DNA from: Granulicella mallensis MP5ACTX8
GTDB taxonomy: Bacteria > Acidobacteriota > Terriglobia > Terriglobales > Acidobacteriaceae
Assembly: GCF_000178955.2 (NCBI RefSeq)
Contig: NC_016631.1
Coordinates: 372,001 to 436,000, forward strand
Length of the DNA stretch: 64,000 bases
Direction: 5' to 3'
Of the stretch, positions 54,685 to 64,000 are shown piece by piece. The notes under the pieces are model-generated. The model was not told the origin of the DNA. It did not search any database and saw nothing but the letters and a program-made list of their open reading frames with translations. A program made the position numbers and the translations under genes. Numbering within the stretch: position 1 is the stretch's first letter; every line of letters begins with the position of its first letter.

Positions 54685-55580
54685 GCACCGCACAGGATCA
54701 AACCCTCGGTCTCATCGCCGGCAACGGACGCTTCCCGTTTCTGCTGCTCGACGCCGCGCGCGCGCATGGCCTGCGCGTCGTTGTCGCGGCTATCAAGGAA
54801 GAGACCGACCTCGAGATCAACGAACGCGCGGCGCGCGAGCCTGAGTTCGTGCGCGTGCACTGGCTTTCGCTGGGTGAACTGTCGAAGCTGATCGAGATGT
54901 TTCAGCGCGCGGGCGTGGCGCGTGCCGTGATGGCCGGGCAGGTAAAGCACAAGCAGATCTTCTCGAGCATCCGCCCCGACTGGCGGCTGGCAAAGCTGCT
55001 GCTGAACCTGCGGACACGCAACACGGACATGCTGCTCGGCGCAGTGGCGAAGGTGCTGGAGGATGAGGGCATCACACTGATGTCGTCGACGGCGTTCCTG
55101 GAGCCCATGCTCGCGGTTGAGGGAGTCCTTACCTCACGTGCGCCCGACGCTACCGAGCGTGGCGACATCGACTACGGCTTGCGCGTAGCGCGCGGTATCG
55201 CGGGTTTTGACCTGGGACAGACCGTAGTGATCGCCGCAGGGGCCTGCGTCGCTGTAGAGGCCATGGAGGGCACGGACGCGACCATTGCACGTGCCGGTGA
55301 GCTCTTCCGGACGCTCGAAGACGAGGCTAGTACGCTGGACCGCCGCCTGACGGTCGTAAAGGTCGCCAAGCCGAAGCAGGATATGCGCTTCGATGTCCCG
55401 GTCGTGGGGTTGCCGACCATCCAGGCCATGCAGGCGGCGGGGGCAACCTGCCTGTGCATTGAGGCGGGGCGGACCCTGCTCTTCGACCGCGAAGCCATGG
55501 TGGCGGCAGCGGACGCAGCAGGCATCGCGATCATCGGTGCTTCAGGTCCGGGGCAGACGTCCGCCATGACAAAGGAATGA
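54681..55580 (+). CDS. lpxI: UDP-2,3-diacylglucosamine pyrophosphatase LpxI
   Basis: A 299-residue enzyme (DUF1009) that hydrolyses UDP-2,3-diacylglucosamine to lipid X in lipid A synthesis, the LpxH-independent variant. Seen are LGLIAGNGRFPFLLLDAAR, AGQVKHKQIFSSIRPD, TLMSSTAFLEPMLAVEG and the C-terminal KVAKPKQDMRFDVPVVGLPT followed by EAGRTLLFDRE. Its ATG at 54681 overlaps the antitoxin stop, so translation is coupled to it. No lpxH, lpxB or lpxD is in the window. Confidence 0.95.
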   Translation: MSTAQDQTLGLIAGNGRFPFLLLDAARAHGLRVVVAAIKEETDLEINERAAREPEFVRVHWLSLGELSKLIEMFQRAGVARAVMAGQVKHKQIFSSIRPDWRLAKLLLNLRTRNTDMLLGAVAKVLEDEGITLMSSTAFLEPMLAVEGVLTSRAPDATERGDIDYGLRVARGIAGFDLGQTVVIAAGACVAVEAMEGTDATIARAGELFRTLEDEASTLDRRLTVVKVAKPKQDMRFDVPVVGLPTIQAMQAAGATCLCIEAGRTLLFDREAMVAAADAAGIAIIGASGPGQTSAMTKE

Positions 55581-55673
55581 CATTGATAGGTAGGCGAGGC
55601 CTCGGGACCGGCGAGTAAACTGAAGGTGGCAGCGCATCCGGAGTGAAGAGGCGCGCCCTTCAGGAGATTGATT

Positions 55674-56231
55674 ATGCTTCGTTCCAAAAGAATCGTGACG
55701 GGACTTGCCATGGGGCTCGCCTCGCTGATGGCATTCGGTACGGCCACCGCATTTGCAAAAGACACCGTGGCGGTTGGTACGTCCGCCCCTTCCTTCACCC
55801 TGCCTTCCCAGGATGCCTCGCCGGTTTCGCTGGCGGACTACAAGGGCAAGTGGGTTGTGCTGTACTTCTATCCGAAGGATCAGACCAGCGGCTGCTCATT
55901 GGAAGCGCATAACTTCCAGCGCGATCTGCCGAAGTACGAGGCGCTGCATGCCGTCGTGCTGGGCGTCTCGCTCGACACGGTCGACAGCCACCGGGTGTGG
56001 TGCACGAAGGACTCGTTCACCTTCAAGATGCTGGCCGACCCCGCGCACAAAGTGGTCGATGCCTATGGCGTACCTGTGAAGACCTTCCAGACCAAGGACG
56101 GCCCCATGTCGATCGCGATGCGCGATACGTTCCTCATCTCCCCCAGCGGCAAGATCGTGAAGGAGTGGGAAGTGAAGGACATCCAGGGACACAGCGACGA
56201 AGTTCTCGCGGCGATCCAGGCCAGCAAGTAA
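55674..56231 (+). CDS. Exported peroxiredoxin (BCP/PrxQ type)
   Basis: A 185-residue protein with a signal peptide (IVTGLAMGLASLMAFGTATAF). The thioredoxin fold holds the peroxidatic Cys in FYPKDQTSGCSLEAHNF, replacing the usual T-P-G-C with T-S-G-C. The motif DTVDSHRVWCTKDS contains another Cys that might act as the resolving residue. ATG 55674 has AGGAG seven bases upstream. It would reduce peroxides outside the cytoplasm; the reducing partner is unknown. Confidence 0.88.
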   Translation: MLRSKRIVTGLAMGLASLMAFGTATAFAKDTVAVGTSAPSFTLPSQDASPVSLADYKGKWVVLYFYPKDQTSGCSLEAHNFQRDLPKYEALHAVVLGVSLDTVDSHRVWCTKDSFTFKMLADPAHKVVDAYGVPVKTFQTKDGPMSIAMRDTFLISPSGKIVKEWEVKDIQGHSDEVLAAIQASK

Positions 56232-56240
56232 GCTCCACCT

Positions 56241-56353
56241 AGAGCATTTCACTGTAGGTGTCGTGCGAGGCTTCGACCGCCATGGGCGTTTTCCCCAATG
56301 AAAACGCCACAGCACGCCCGTTTTGGGGTTCCCCGTAACAGTGAAAATGCTCT
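56241..56353. repeat. 113-bp element with terminal inverted repeats
   Basis: The outer ends AGAGCATTTCACTGT and ACAGTGAAAATGCTCT are inverted with one base difference in length. Inside lies a second palindrome, GGCGTTTTC / GAAAACGCC, at 56284-56307. It sits between the peroxiredoxin stop and the terminator of the H1-like gene. It is unlike the main repeat family and could be a short MITE-like or REP-like unit. Confidence 0.5.
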
Positions 56354-56365
56354 AAGCAACAGACG

Positions 56366-56406
56366 CAAAAACGCCCGGGCCTCGTGAGAGGTTGCCGGGC
56401 GCTTTT
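56366..56406 (-). terminator. Terminator of the histone-H1-like gene
   Basis: A GC-rich stem (GCCCGG...CCGGGC with an inner CCTC/GAGG pair) is followed on the - strand by GTTTTTGCG. It lies 29 bp after the stop codon of the 56435 gene. Confidence 0.8.
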
Positions 56407-56434
56407 GCTTGCCTGTACTGCGGTTGGGGACGGC

Positions 56435-57229
56435 TTACTTCTTGACAGCCGTCTTCTTTGCTGCGGCTTTCTTCGCGGGAGCCTTCACAGCCTTCTTGAC
56501 GGCCTTCTTCGCGGGAGCCTTCACAGCCTTCTTTACAACAGCCTTCTTGACGGCCTTCTTTGCGGGGGCCTTCTTGACGGCTTTCTTTGCAGCTTTCTTT
56601 ACAGCTTTCTTTACAGTTGCCAAGGTCTTACCTCTCATAGTTGATTTTTTGGTGATTGTGCTCTTGTTGCCAACTGCCTTTTTCAAGGCAGCCTTACCGC
56701 CGCGCAGAGCACGTGATGACTTCGCGGCAGAACTTGTAATCTTTTTGCCCGCGGTTTTCTTTGCGGGAACTTTTTTCGCAGCCACTTTCTTGGCCGGAGC
56801 CTTCTTTGCGGGGGCTGCCTTTTTGGCGGGAGCTTTCTTTGCAACGGCCTTCTTCGCGGGAGCCTTCTTTGCAACAGCTTTCTTGGCCGGGGCTTTCTTG
56901 ATGGCTTTCTTCGCCACCGTCTTTTTGGCCGGAGCCTTCTTCGGCGTCCTCACCACGGGTTCGGGTTCGGCAACTGCCGGTGTCGGTTCAAACGAAAGAT
57001 GTGTCGGCGGCTCGTAGGGGGCGACGGGCGTAGAGGGCAGGGCGAAGAGTTCGGCCTCTTCGGCGTGCGTGTTCGGTTCGTCGAAGACGACTTCGACGGA
57101 GGCGGTGAGTTCCTCTTCTTCTTCCTCGTCGTCCTCATCATCGAGATCGTCGAAGTCGCGTGTGCTCTCGTCTTCGTCTTCGTCGTAGGCGGCGGCGTAA
57201 AGTTTGATCGTTTCCTCTTCCGGCAACAT
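56435..57229 (-). CDS. Histone-H1-like protein with acidic N-terminus
   Basis: A 264-residue polyampholyte. Residues 1-50 are dominated by Asp and Glu ([20 protein letters not shown] and onward). A neutral Pro/Val/Glu linker follows, and from about residue 100 to the end there are repeated K-K-A-P-A-K-K and A-V-A-K-K units. The Lys/Ala/Pro repeats resemble the C-terminal tail of eukaryotic histone H1 and the AlgP/HctB group, which bind DNA. I chose ATG 57229 ([10 protein letters not shown]). The acidic head could neutralise or regulate the basic tail. Codon use follows the repeats. Confidence 0.8.
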   Translation of the reverse strand: MLPEEETIKLYAAAYDEDEDESTRDFDDLDDEDDEEEEEELTASVEVVFDEPNTHAEEAELFALPSTPVAPYEPPTHLSFEPTPAVAEPEPVVRTPKKAPAKKTVAKKAIKKAPAKKAVAKKAPAKKAVAKKAPAKKAAPAKKAPAKKVAAKKVPAKKTAGKKITSSAAKSSRALRGGKAALKKAVGNKSTITKKSTMRGKTLATVKKAVKKAAKKAVKKAPAKKAVKKAVVKKAVKAPAKKAVKKAVKAPAKKAAAKKTAVKK

Positions 57230-57479
57230 CGTCTTTCTCCCTGGCTGATGGCGTGTGTTGTGCATCGCCTCTGCCGCTTGACTCTAAATTTCGAACTGCT
57301 CGTCCTGCTTTATCTCGAACGGAGAGAAGGCTAAACTTGCCACTCCCTTCGCGCGAATCGTAGCAACAGGATTACGCCCGGCGTAGGGAAATAGCAAGCA
57401 CCTTTTTTGGTGCAGGTGATTTTTTTTCAAAGTGGCCATTCCAATTCACTCGCACCGCGTTCAAAAAACAGGTCGCGGA

Positions 57480-59300
57480 TCAGCGTGCATGCCTCTTCTT
57501 TGCGCTCGTTCTGGAACTCGTAGCAGCAGCCGAGGAGCTTCGAGAGTGAGAACGCGAGCTCGTTCCGTGAGCGGGCGTAGAAGCATAAGATCTGCCGCCG
57601 CGGGTTGCACGGGTTGAGTTGCGGCCGCGCCGTGAGCGGCTGGAATAGCCTGGGGCCAGACGCACAGGTTCTGCGACATTGATCGAACGGCCCGGCGTGA
57701 CGCTGTTCGACGAGAGGCGGTTCCAGGTGCGGAGCTGCTCGACCGTTACGCCGAAACGATCGGCAACGGTAACCAGAGTGTCGCCGCGACGTACGGTGTA
57801 GTGCTGCTGTCCAGCCGAAGAGCTGTAGGCAGAGATGGGGATAACCAGTTCGTCACCGTCTTCAATCGGCTTGCCTGGGGTGATGTCGTTGGCTGTAGCA
57901 ATCTCGGCGGCCCGCGCGTGCAGCGAGAGCGCGATCTGGTCGAGTGTCTCGCCTTCCTTCACGACATGGAAGCGCCAGCTCGCACGATTGTCTTCGGGAA
58001 TCTCCTTGAGGCGATCGAGGTAGGCGTCGCGGGTTCCCTGCGGCAGGTGTAGATCATAGGGAATATCGCGCGGGGTGGTGAGACGCAGCAGCGCAGGATT
58101 CAGCGCGACGATCTCCGGCACCGTCGAGCCGGTAAGGTCGGCGACGAGCCTCAGGTCGATCGCATAGCTCGTGGTCACCGTGTCGAAGAGCACGGGCGCA
58201 TCGGGCATCAGGTCGGTGAGTCCGTATTGCGCGGGGTTCCTGGCCATGATGATGGAGGCGATGAGGCCGGGAATGTACGCCTTGGTCTCCGCAGGCAGGC
58301 CGCCACGGCGATAGAGCTCCCAGTAATCGGCATAGCCTGTACGGCTCACGAGGTGTTGCACTCGTCCTGGGCCCCAGTCGTAGGCGGCCATCGCCAGGTA
58401 CCAGTCGCCGAACTGCGCGTACAAGTACTTCATGTACTTCGCGTAAGCGATGGTGGACTTTTCAGGATCGAAGCGCTCGTCGAAGTAGCCGTTGCGCACC
58501 AGGCCGTAGGTGCCGCTGCCGAAGGGCATGAACTGCCACATGCCGCCGGCGCCGGAACTGCGGTTGAGAGCCTGTGGCTGGAATCCGGATTCGGTGATGG
58601 CCTGGTAGATAAGATCCTGGGGAACGCCGTTGTCGCGCAGGATCTTGGAGATCATCTCCTTGTACTTGCCCGCGCGTTCCAATGAGCGCTTCAGATAGCC
58701 GTGATACTTCGGTTGATTGCTGAAGATGCTGATCCAGCCCGCAACGTAGTCATTGAGCACGAGCGGAAGATCGGAGGTCGTCGTCTTGAGCTCATTGGTC
58801 ACCCGGCCGAGGAGTGCGGGGTCAGCTGGCGGGAAGGTGACATCCGTTGCTGCGTCGATGGGAGCGGCGTCGAGCGTGGGCGAAAATCCGTTGCCCTGCT
58901 TGAGCGCAAGAATCTCCAGGGAGTTGATCTTCGAGAGCAACTGATCGAACTCGTCGGAGAGCTGCGGATCGGTTTTGAGGTCCATGCCGCTGGAGAGCAT
59001 GGTGTCGACGGCGAAGTCGAAGTCCTGGCGCGCGGCGTCGAGGCGGTTGTTGTTGTAGTTGTCCACGCCGGACTTGTAGCTCTTCTCCGCGCGGTCGATG
59101 ATGTCCTGCACCTTCTGCGCATGCTGTTGCGAGGCCGCGAGCTGTTGAGCCTGGGCCTGCTGCTGCGCAGTCGGCTGTGCGGCTGGAGTCTGTGCCGCCA
59201 ACGAATGGGCAAGCGCAAACAGCACGGGCGCGCAGGCCAGAGCGAGGGTCCGTCGCCGCAGAAAGGAGGTGTGTCGCTCGGTCGCCATCAACCTATTCAT
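57480..59300 (-). CDS. mltD: LysM-containing lytic transglycosylase (MltD-like)
   Basis: About 606 residues. A signal peptide (RTLALACAPVLFALAHSLAA) is followed by a coiled-coil Ala/Gln segment, then an SLT domain with the catalytic Glu in YQAITESGFQPQALNRSSGA and GMWQFMPFGSGTYGL. Two LysM domains follow: FHVVKEGETLDQIALSLHA and YTVRRGDTLVTVADRFGVTV. It should cleave peptidoglycan glycan chains in the periplasm. A Ser/Arg-rich tail of 70 residues ends it. Start ATG 59300; ATG 59288 is equally possible. The upstream intergenic region holds a repeat element. Confidence 0.88.
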   Translation of the reverse strand: MNRLMATERHTSFLRRRTLALACAPVLFALAHSLAAQTPAAQPTAQQQAQAQQLAASQQHAQKVQDIIDRAEKSYKSGVDNYNNNRLDAARQDFDFAVDTMLSSGMDLKTDPQLSDEFDQLLSKINSLEILALKQGNGFSPTLDAAPIDAATDVTFPPADPALLGRVTNELKTTTSDLPLVLNDYVAGWISIFSNQPKYHGYLKRSLERAGKYKEMISKILRDNGVPQDLIYQAITESGFQPQALNRSSGAGGMWQFMPFGSGTYGLVRNGYFDERFDPEKSTIAYAKYMKYLYAQFGDWYLAMAAYDWGPGRVQHLVSRTGYADYWELYRRGGLPAETKAYIPGLIASIIMARNPAQYGLTDLMPDAPVLFDTVTTSYAIDLRLVADLTGSTVPEIVALNPALLRLTTPRDIPYDLHLPQGTRDAYLDRLKEIPEDNRASWRFHVVKEGETLDQIALSLHARAAEIATANDITPGKPIEDGDELVIPISAYSSSAGQQHYTVRRGDTLVTVADRFGVTVEQLRTWNRLSSNSVTPGRSINVAEPVRLAPGYSSRSRRGRNSTRATRGGRSYASTPAHGTSSRSHSRSSSAAATSSRTSAKKRHAR

Positions 59301-59403
59301 TGTACGGGTTGGACGTGGGCGATGTGTAAGCGTGTGCCTGTCTATGCAGGTAGTCACTGGAATAGGCAACAGAGAACGCACAAGGATCTTCCCTTCCCAA
59401 AAT

Positions 59404-59624
59404 CGTCATCCTGAGCAGAGCGTCCCAGCTTTTGGGGACGCGCAGTCGAAGGACCCCGAGGGTTGCAATCCTGCCCATGCCCTTCGCCCCTTTTCTGCCC
59501 CGAACGTTCGAGCCTGGATCTTCGTGCTGGAAAAGGTCCCGAGATCATGGGTGAGATCAAGTCCTTCGGGGTCCTTCGACTGCGTAGCTCGCAAAACGCG
59601 CGAGCTACTTCGCTCAGGATGACG
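59404..59624. repeat. Intergenic inverted-repeat element, copy 5
   Basis: Left tip TCCC...GGGA, right tip AGCTCGC...GCGAGCT, forward core. It lies in the divergent gap between mltD-like and lepA genes (59301-59724), about 100 bp before lepA; I see no other feature in that gap. Confidence 0.85.
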
Positions 59625-59724
59625 GGTTGAACGGATAGGAAGCGCTTGGTATCTATACTGTTCCCGCACCTATCTCCGGCGATGTTAGCCTAGAGGTTCA
59701 AGGCTTTTTGCCTCTCTGGACAGC

Positions 59725-61527
<1,803 letters not shown>

Positions 61528-61601
61528 TAAGAGCCACGTTAGCGATTGGCATGATTCAGGAACGGGTGAAGTCTCCTGTTTTTGTGAATCACCCCAGGCA
61601 C

Positions 61602-61831
61602 CGTCATCCTGAGCGAAGTAGCTCGCGTACTTTGCGAGCTACGCAGTCGAAGGACCCCGAGGCCTTTCGCCTTCCCATGCGCCCCGTCCCTTTTTAACCT
61701 CGAACTCCCTTACCTTTGTGGCCTCAGCCTCTTGGGTGGAAACGGTTCGAATCGCATGGGTAAGACAAATACTTCGGGGTCCTGCGACTCCGCACCTCGC
61801 AAAAGCGCGAGGCGCTACGCTCAGGATGACG
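61602..61831. repeat. Intergenic inverted-repeat element, copy 6
   Basis: Left tip AGCTCGC...GCGAGCT, right tip CTCGC...GCGAG, a more diverged forward core. It fills the convergent gap between lepA and the asparaginase-like gene (61528-61873). Confidence 0.85.
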
Positions 61832-61873
61832 ATCCTTGGGAGGGAGCCGTGTCTGGTGCTCTATAGCTCCGTT

Positions 61874-63163
61874 CTAAAACGGCGGCCACTCCGTAATCGA
61901 ACCCTGTAGCAGTGCCGCACAAGGCTCGACACGATAGCTGCCATCATGCACAGCGAAGGCTCGTGGCTTTCCGGTCGCTCCCGTGCTCCAGAGCGACACC
62001 CCGGCATAGGCGCCATCCTTGCGCAGGATGTAGTACTCCATATCGAGATAGCGAACCTTACTCATGTCGCCGTTGTAATTGCGTACGATGCGTCGCAGAG
62101 TCTCCAGACCCGCTTCTTTGGGGCTCCATCCCTGCCGCATGAGCTCGACGATGGTGTGCGCTCCTGCAACCTTGATGTTCTCTTCGCCCGTTCCGGTAGC
62201 GCCGGCTGAGCCGACGTCCTGATCCGTATAACTTCCCGCGCCAAGGATGGGCGAGTCGCCGAGTCTTCCCGCCAGCTTCCAGGCCAGCCCCGAGGTGGTT
62301 GTCGCGCCGGACATCTCGCCCTTCGTATTGATCGTGGAGACGTGAATGGTCCCGGTCGTCGGCCACAGAATCTGTTCGGCGGCGAAGAGGCGTTTGTCCG
62401 GCTCGATGTTGAGGTCGGCAGCCATCTCGGTCAGCTGCCGCATGCGGGCCTGGATCGTGGCCTGCCACTCCGGCGTAGGATGGCGCGGCACGGGGCCGGG
62501 GCGCAGTTGCGAGAGTCCATGCAGGTCCATCGTCGGCTTCGGAGCAGGGCGGCCCTCGTAGGGATCTTTCCATGCGGGATCGGCCATGGGGACTCCCCAC
62601 CAATCCATCGTAGAGTGGTTCTCCTTCCAGAGCATCCAGATCTTGCGGGCATCCTCGGTCAGCAGATTCTCTTTGGCAAACCCGAGGTCGATGCCGAATT
62701 TCTCCGCGCCCTCGGCCACCATCATGACGTGCGAGGTGTGCTCGTAGACCTTGCGCGCCAGCAGGCAGACGTTCCTGATATTGCGAACGCCGCCCACGGA
62801 ACCGGCGCGGCGTGAAGGCCCGTGCATGCAGCAGGAGTCCAGCTCCACAATCCCATCTTCGTTCGGCAGGCCTCCGAGACCGACGCTGTGGTCGGTCGGA
62901 TCGTTCTCCCGGCCCAGGCAGATGTGGTGCGCGGCATCCAGCGTATCGGTGCCGTCGAGCAGCATCTGATACGCCTGCTGAATCGTCTGGTCTCCCGTCA
63001 CACGGGTGATGATGACCGGCTTTGCCGGTGGCTTGAGTTGCTTGACCTGTTCCGCCGGGGTGGCATGGCTTTCGCGTTCAGAGGCACAGAATCCAGCAGC
63101 GCTCAGAGCGCCAAGAGAAAGAAAATCACGTCGTGTAGTCAAAGGGGGAGGACTCCAAATCAC
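61874..63163 (-). CDS. Exported N4-glycosylasparaginase/isoaspartyl-peptidase-type Ntn hydrolase
   Basis: A 429-residue protein. A Tat-type signal, TTRRDFLSLGALSAAGF, opens it. The Ntn-hydrolase fold follows: VGLGGLPNEDGIVELDSCCM, GVRNIRNVCLLARKVYEHT and a linker cut at the nucleophile Thr272 in GTIHVSTINTKGEMSG. Further blocks are RLGDSPILGAGSYTDQDVGS and GEENIKVAGAHTIVELM. This is the pattern of aspartylglucosaminidase, made as a precursor that cleaves itself before the Thr. It would split glycan-linked or isoaspartyl bonds outside the cytoplasm. It may be involved in use of glycoproteins, but the substrate is inferred. Confidence 0.85.
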   Translation of the reverse strand: MIWSPPPLTTRRDFLSLGALSAAGFCASERESHATPAEQVKQLKPPAKPVIITRVTGDQTIQQAYQMLLDGTDTLDAAHHICLGRENDPTDHSVGLGGLPNEDGIVELDSCCMHGPSRRAGSVGGVRNIRNVCLLARKVYEHTSHVMMVAEGAEKFGIDLGFAKENLLTEDARKIWMLWKENHSTMDWWGVPMADPAWKDPYEGRPAPKPTMDLHGLSQLRPGPVPRHPTPEWQATIQARMRQLTEMAADLNIEPDKRLFAAEQILWPTTGTIHVSTINTKGEMSGATTTSGLAWKLAGRLGDSPILGAGSYTDQDVGSAGATGTGEENIKVAGAHTIVELMRQGWSPKEAGLETLRRIVRNYNGDMSKVRYLDMEYYILRKDGAYAGVSLWSTGATGKPRAFAVHDGSYRVEPCAALLQGSITEWPPF

Positions 63164-63200
63164 TCGAATGTAGGAAGAAGGGTATCACTGCGCACAAACA

Positions 63201-63229
63201 GGAACGGAGGCCCGAAGGCCCCCGTTCTT
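63201..63229 (-). terminator. Rho-independent terminator of the OmpH/Skp-like gene
   Basis: On the - strand AACGGGGGCC-TTCG-GGCCTCCGTT forms a stem with a stable TTCG-type loop. It lies 28 bp after the stop; a T-rich stretch is weak but present. Confidence 0.7.
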
Positions 63230-63256
63230 GTTTGCTACTTATTTGCTGCTGCCGAA

Positions 63257-63916
63257 CTACTTCTTCGGTGCGGCGGATGGTGTCGTGTGGTGAACCGCCG
63301 AAGGAGCCGACGGAGCAGGAGCGGCTACACCCGAGCTCGTGTTGTAGGCGTTGACGACAGCCTGCGAGATATCGGTGGTCTGTGCGAACCACAGGATGGG
63401 ATCTGGAACCTGGGGGTTGCCGGAGCGGTTCAGCAGCAGCGTAAAGCCGTTATCCTGCGCATACTTCACCGCGGTCTGACCAACCTTCTGCTCTACCTTG
63501 CCAAAGGCCTCTTGCAGGTCGCTCTGGTAGGAGTTCTGAGCATCTTCGGCATCACGCTGAAGGGCCTTGTCCTTGACGTCGATGCTCTTGATCAGCGAAG
63601 CGCGCTGCTCATCGGAAGCGCTTGCCGGCAGGGCCTGGAGCTGCTTCTTGAGGGAGTCGACTTCGGCACCCTGGGTCTCGATCTGGCTCTTCTTCGGCTC
63701 GTACTTCTTCTGAACTTCAGCGACGGCGCGCTGACCTTCATTGGTAGCGACGACGACCTGCTCAAAGGCGATGATGGCAACCTTGGCAGGAATAGCCTGG
63801 GGAGCAACAGCGGCAGCAGCAGGTGCGGCGGCGGGCGCAGCAGGAGCCTGCGCAAAGAGGTTGGTGGTGGCCAGGCCTGCAGCCAGCGCGGTAGCGAAAA
63901 CAAGGGTGCGGTTCAT
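63257..63916 (-). CDS. OmpH/Skp-family periplasmic chaperone-like protein
   Basis: A 219-residue exported protein with a signal peptide (LVFATALAAGLATTNLFAQ) and an Ala/Pro linker. Residues about 45-190 are the Skp/OmpH pattern: AIIAFEQVVVATNEGQRAVA, a long coiled coil (YEPKKSQIETQGAEVDSLKK and onward), and FTLLLNRSGN near the end of the second helix. Skp trimers carry outer-membrane proteins through the periplasm. No bamA or lpxD is next to it within the window. The last 30 residues are low-complexity. Confidence 0.85.
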   Translation of the reverse strand: MNRTLVFATALAAGLATTNLFAQAPAAPAAAPAAAAVAPQAIPAKVAIIAFEQVVVATNEGQRAVAEVQKKYEPKKSQIETQGAEVDSLKKQLQALPASASDEQRASLIKSIDVKDKALQRDAEDAQNSYQSDLQEAFGKVEQKVGQTAVKYAQDNGFTLLLNRSGNPQVPDPILWFAQTTDISQAVVNAYNTSSGVAAPAPSAPSAVHHTTPSAAPKK

Positions 63917-64000
63917 GCGGTGTTTGAGACTCCTTACAGGATGGAGAGATTGGTTGGCTTATTCGTCGAGAGATCGATGGCTAAAGCGTTGGATCGGGAA

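Overview
The window looks like a chromosomal segment of a Gram-negative, GC-rich soil bacterium of the Acidobacteriota, most likely class Terriglobia (Granulicella, Edaphobacter or Terriglobus relatives). The outer membrane is shown by lpxA, lpxI, an OmpL-type porin, OmpH/Skp and BON lipoproteins. The lineage call rests on gene content and on intergenic repeats of the CGTCATCCTGAGCG / TCGAAGGACCCCGAGG type, which I recall from that family; it is an inference, because no rRNA gene is present.

Layout. 1-9.5 kb (+ strand): two glycosyltransferases, an outer-membrane porin, then the high-affinity potassium pump locus (an unannotated 33-residue membrane peptide, kdpF, kdpA, kdpB, kdpC and a small hypothetical gene). 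Three tandem operators with an 11-bp period lie before the glycosyltransferases, before the porin and before kdp, suggesting one response regulator controls all three. 9.8-27 kb (- strand): prpB-prpC-prpD (methylcitrate cycle for propionate), followed by four tightly overlapping genes for exported proteins: a beta-propeller, a VIT/vWA protein, a 2474-residue TPR protein and a 580-residue anchored protein. This is the best candidate for an undescribed system. 27-34 kb: a secreted phosphoesterase, a YiaK-type dehydrogenase, a BON lipoprotein, two unknowns and acpP-fabF with a readable promoter. 34-42 kb: a zinc-ribbon peptide, rmuC, a ParDE-type toxin-antitoxin pair, a DsbA-like protein, a radical SAM protein, iscX, murJ and a MerR regulator coupled to murJ. 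42-50 kb: a tyrS-led four-gene run (tyrS, DUF1275, FAD oxidoreductase, DoxX-like protein), an aldo/keto reductase, a YjbR protein and a two-TM protein. 50-56 kb: a DoxX protein, an SDR, a LolA-like protein, then fabZ-lpxA-[HigBA-type toxin-antitoxin]-lpxI, with the antitoxin gene translationally coupled to lpxI, and a secreted peroxiredoxin. 56-64 kb: a histone-H1-like protein, an MltD-like lytic transglycosylase, lepA, a Tat-exported glycosylasparaginase-type hydrolase and an OmpH/Skp protein.

Six copies of a 217-237 bp inverted-repeat element fill most of the longer gene-free stretches. Each has two arms tipped by a small hairpin, and in every copy the two tip sequences differ. No rRNA, tRNA, CRISPR array, transposase or prophage was found. 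Functions are read from motifs and remembered family features; no database search was possible.
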